From Paenibacillus sp. RC67 (lineage in GTDB: Bacteria; Bacillota; Bacilli; Paenibacillales; NBRC-103111), in assembly GCF_030020805.1 (NCBI RefSeq), contig NZ_CP125098.1, positions 4,859,501-4,923,500 on the forward strand: a DNA stretch of 64,000 nucleotides. Direction: 5' to 3'. Below, piece after piece: positions 63,342 through 64,000 of the stretch; position 1 is the first letter of the stretch, and every line of letters starts with the position of its first letter. Both the position numbers and the translations under genes were made by a program. The notes below the pieces were generated by a model. That model was not told the DNA's origin. It ran no database searches and saw only the letters and a list, made by a program, of their open reading frames with translations.

Positions 63342-64000
63342 TTAACCCTCGTATACTTTAGATCTGCGCAGGTATGGATGATAGGTCGGATCCAAGATCA
63401 GACGCTGTTCTGGCGTCAATCGTTCCAGCAGCTCGGGAGTACGGTCGTAATTACGCCATGCAATCATCAGAGGTGAATATTTGTATAAGAACGATCTTCG
63501 CTCTTGAGTTCCCTGCCATGGGAAGGTACCATGCGTGAGCGCCTCTGTGAAGATTAATAGACTCCCTGCTTTCTGAGGCACATGAACGGTAGGACCGATT
63601 TCTTCGTAATATCGGTATTCCTCCGGTAAGGCAAAATTCGCTTTATGACTGCCGCTGATGCAGCAGAAGCCACCGTCGTCCGGACCAATATCGGAAAGTG
63701 CGAAGGAGTAAACCGTCAAGCCGCTGAATATGTTGCCATCCTGAACATGATAAAATTGTCCAGGGTCGAACGGGTTATTGCCTCCGTGAAGCTGCAACTG
63801 CTTATCTCCTTTACGGTGAATGATTGCATATTCATGATCTAGACGGTAATGCTGGCCGAACATCGCATTCAAATAAGGCTTTGTTTTCGGATGATCGATC
63901 AAGTTGCGAAAGCCCGGCTCATCCCACATAAAGAAATCACGGATGGGTTCACCTACGGCCTGCTTCTCGTCTATAGCCCTATTCATCGCAGTTAATTCCT
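63342..64000 (-). CDS. Phytanoyl-CoA dioxygenase-like protein, 5' end outside window
   Basis: The frame continues to the window edge (ELTAMNRAID precedes the first ATG at 63986), so the true start is probably outside. It has the non-haem iron signature: QLQLHGGNNP, GPDDGGFCCISGSHKANF, LLIFTEALTHGTFPW and RRSFLYKYSP, giving metal histidines and the arginine that binds 2-oxoglutarate. Relatives hydroxylate diverse small molecules. It lies upstream of the ThuA/MFS/Gfo cluster, separated by a terminator-like hairpin. Confidence 0.82.
   Translation of the reverse strand, partial: ELTAMNRAIDEKQAVGEPIRDFFMWDEPGFRNLIDHPKTKPYLNAMFGQHYRLDHEYAIIHRKGDKQLQLHGGNNPFDPGQFYHVQDGNIFSGLTVYSFALSDIGPDDGGFCCISGSHKANFALPEEYRYYEEIGPTVHVPQKAGSLLIFTEALTHGTFPWQGTQERRSFLYKYSPLMIAWRNYDRTPELLERLTPEQRLILDPTYHPYLRRSKVYEG

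Overview
The window looks like chromosome from a spore-forming, carbohydrate-scavenging Firmicute, most likely Paenibacillus or a close relative. This is inferred from gene content: an exosporium-type collagen-like protein, lipoprotein solute-binding proteins of sugar ABC transporters, Lpl-type permeases next to a YesN/YesM-like two-component pair, many AraC and LacI regulators, a fused CydD-CydC exporter gene, strong AGGAGG-type ribosome binding sites and several TTG/GTG starts. No rRNA, tRNA, CRISPR array, transposase or phage gene was seen.

Layout. 1-490: the first codons of a leftward lipoprotein gene and its operator. 491-7406: a 1147-residue collagen-like surface protein facing a leftward three-gene operon (glycosyltransferase, SAM-fold protein, double glycosyltransferase with TPR-like tail), a plausible exosporium glycosylation unit. 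7.4-8.8 kb: AT-rich patch with a 5'-broken zinc-ribbon gene and an uncharacterised protein. 8.9-13.9 kb: Gfo/Idh/MocA oxidoreductase, a frameshifted beta-helix protein, a radical SAM protein and a GlcG/HbpS-like protein. 14-23.2 kb: a leftward operon of two large toroid-type proteins and a GH88/105 unsaturated uronyl hydrolase, with two AraC regulators and a solute-binding lipoprotein. 23.3-29.4 kb: cydA-cydB-cydDC (cytochrome bd oxidase and its assembly exporter) behind a Rex/Fnr-like operator. 29.8-37.7 kb: an uncharacterised protein, a secreted 1268-residue beta-helix protein with discoidin and Ig-like domains, and a LacI regulator divergent from a solute-binding protein. 37.9-42.3 kb: an AbgB-like M20 amidohydrolase, an MFS anion symporter and a winged-helix regulator. 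42.4-44.9 kb: a soluble globin-coupled sensor, then an Ogt-type alkyltransferase overlapping a 2OG-Fe(II) oxygenase. 45-51.6 kb: SDR oxidoreductase, LacI regulator, solute-binding protein, and two paralogous xylose-isomerase-like TIM-barrel proteins, one fused to leucine-rich repeats. 51.7-64 kb: a leftward cluster of phytanoyl-CoA-dioxygenase-like protein, ThuA, MFS, Gfo/Idh/MocA, ThuA, two permeases, solute-binding protein, response regulator and histidine kinase (frameshifted near its 3' end).

Two regulatory layers are visible. Sites resembling TGTAAGCGCTATCA (cre/LacI-type) precede the truncated lipoprotein, three solute-binding proteins, the secreted beta-helix protein and the MFS gene. 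A different palindrome centred on TTAACGTTAA lies 18-25 bases before the starts of the SDR gene and both TIM-barrel genes, around a LacI-family gene. Three paralogous solute-binding proteins have no permease genes beside them. The lyase-like toroid proteins and the uronyl hydrolase lack signal peptides, which suggests that imported acidic oligosaccharides are broken down in the cytoplasm. The most unusual items are the LRR/TIM-barrel fusion with its palindrome-marked gene set, the collagen-like protein with five interspersed non-collagen modules, and two frameshifts that both fall at G homopolymers.
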